Below are positions 5,382 through 6,089 of a stretch of 6,089 nt of DNA, piece after piece. The translations under genes and the position numbers were made by a program. Each line of letters begins with the position of its first letter. Positions within the stretch are counted from its first letter, which is position 1. The stretch covers positions 1 through 6,089 of the forward strand of contig JAAAOH010000251.1 in the NCBI GenBank assembly GCA_009908925.1, written 5' to 3'. The notes below the pieces were generated by a model. It made no database searches. It was not told where the DNA came from and saw only the letters and a program-made list of their open reading frames with translations. Source of the stretch: Spirochaetota bacterium (GTDB lineage: Bacteria > Spirochaetota > Spirochaetia > DSM-27196 > PWMO01).

Positions 5382-6089
5382 TACCAGTCGGCTCCTTCCT
5401 CACCCTGATACGCCTCTATGAGGGATTTGAGGTCCACCGTTCCCTCATAGAGGGCCTTTCCCACGATAACACCGCGCACGCCCGCATGGGCCTGCTCGAC
5501 GACCGCCTTCACGTCGTCCTCCGTTCCGATACCGCCGGAAAGCACCACCGGCAGTCCCGATGACTCCGCCATGAGTCCGGTGCGCTCGATGTCGGGTCCG
5601 GCAAGCGTGCCGTCGCGCGCGATGTTGGTGTAGACCACGCTCGAGGCACCGACCGCGGCCGCCTGTCGGGCAAGGTCCGTGTCCTGAATCCGCGTCTTCT
5701 GCTCCCATCCGGACACGTAGACCAGGCCCTCGCGGGCGTCGATGCCGGCGACGAAGACGTTCCCGTAGTGAGCGCTCCAGCCTTCCACGATCTGCGGTTT
5801 GCGCGCGAAGGTGGTTCCGAGCACCAGCCGGTCGATCCCGAGATCGAGGAGCTCCTCGACATCGTCGTCGCTGCGAATGCCGCCGCCGAGCTCGATCACG
5901 CAGCTCACCGCTTTGCGGATCTTGCGTATCTTCTTGCGATTCGTTGCCTTATCGCCGTGCGCCGCATCGAGGTCCACGATGTGAATCCGCCGCGCGCCTG
6001 CCTGCTCGAACTCTCTGGCAACCGCAACGGGGTCGCGCTCGTAGAACGTCGCCTCGTCGTAGTCGCCCTGATTCAACCGCACGCACTGG
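5381..6089 (-). CDS. hisA: HisA, ProFAR isomerase, 5' end outside the window
   Basis: HisA converts ProFAR to PRFAR (an Amadori rearrangement) in the cytoplasm, the fourth step of histidine biosynthesis. About 235 residues are visible against a usual 240-250. The frame reads through the window edge as QCVRLNQGDYDEAT, matching the family's GxCVRLxQGDYxxxT near residues 12-25. The GTG at 6082 is therefore an internal valine, and about a dozen N-terminal residues, including the first catalytic Asp of the usual PAIDL, are cut off. Visible TIM-barrel motifs in order are HIVDLDAAHGD, ELGGGIRS, GTTFARKP, AGIDAREG (second catalytic Asp, codon 5740-5738), YTNIARDGTLAG, VLSGGIGTEDDV and GVIVGKALYEGTVDL. 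The GxALYxG ending and the ProFAR-type ARDGTL favour HisA over the related HisF. The TAG stop overlaps the start of the hisIE gene by one base. No hisF lies between the two. Confidence 0.96.
   Translation of the reverse strand, partial: QCVRLNQGDYDEATFYERDPVAVAREFEQAGARRIHIVDLDAAHGDKATNRKKIRKIRKAVSCVIELGGGIRSDDDVEELLDLGIDRLVLGTTFARKPQIVEGWSAHYGNVFVAGIDAREGLVYVSGWEQKTRIQDTDLARQAAAVGASSVVYTNIARDGTLAGPDIERTGLMAESSGLPVVLSGGIGTEDDVKAVVEQAHAGVRGVIVGKALYEGTVDLKSLIEAYQGEEGADW
5413..5453 (-). other. 13-bp perfect inverted repeat at the 3' end of hisA
   Basis: CCTCTATGAGGGA (5413-5425) is the exact reverse complement of 5441-5453, separated by 15 bases. In the hisA message this gives a 13-bp stem within the codons for LYEGTVDLKSLIE, starting about 30 codons before the stop. 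No T-run follows on either strand, so it is not an intrinsic terminator. It sits about 32 bases before the first base of the hisIE start and could affect stability or coupled translation. Confidence 0.6.

Noticed and set aside
6080..6082. GTG as the start codon of hisA
   Set aside because: The frame continues to the window edge as Gln-Cys-Val-Arg-Leu, which is internal HisA sequence, so the GTG encodes an internal valine and the gene is cut by the window.
1..6089. Mobile element, CRISPR array, toxin-antitoxin, defence system, tRNA or rRNA
   Set aside because: No transposase, integrase, terminal inverted repeats, regularly spaced repeats or structured RNA gene could be seen on either strand.

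Overview
The window is GC-rich bacterial chromosome carrying ordinary housekeeping-type genes in two convergent blocks. Nothing in it looks like a phage, a transposon, a CRISPR array, a defence island, or an rRNA or tRNA gene. The source organism cannot be fixed from the sequence. The atypical transketolase and the anchored unknown protein would suit a free-living, GC-rich spirochaete, but that is an impression and not a proof.

Left block, plus strand. A short, relatively AT-rich leader (about 1-117) holds a sigma70-like promoter and possibly the first codons of a divergent gene. It is followed by a 612-residue protein of unknown function with one N-terminal membrane anchor (118-1956). Twelve bases later comes a histidine-phosphatase (phosphoglycerate mutase-like) gene (1969-2694). 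The two are probably co-transcribed.

Right block, minus strand, read from the right edge leftwards. First is hisA, cut at its 5' end by the window edge (5381 to beyond 6089). Its stop codon shares one base with the GTG start of a hisI/hisE-type fusion gene (4749-5381). Then comes a 113-base gap with potential stem-loops and a strong ribosome binding site, followed by a 633-residue transketolase (2734-4635). The transketolase stop lies 39 bases from the phosphatase stop, and an imperfect hairpin covers this convergent junction.

How the genes fit together: HisA and the HisE domain act at neighbouring steps of histidine biosynthesis. Transketolase belongs to the non-oxidative pentose phosphate pathway that can supply ribose 5-phosphate, the precursor of the PRPP with which histidine synthesis begins. 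The placement is metabolically sensible.

The observations most worth a second look are four. The HisI half of the fusion protein appears to have lost all its metal-binding motifs and is joined to an intact HisE by a long Ala/Gly/Asp linker. A perfect 13-bp inverted repeat lies in the 3' end of hisA. The transketolase has unusual active-site surroundings. The unknown membrane-anchored protein is preceded by what looks like a leaderless-mRNA promoter.
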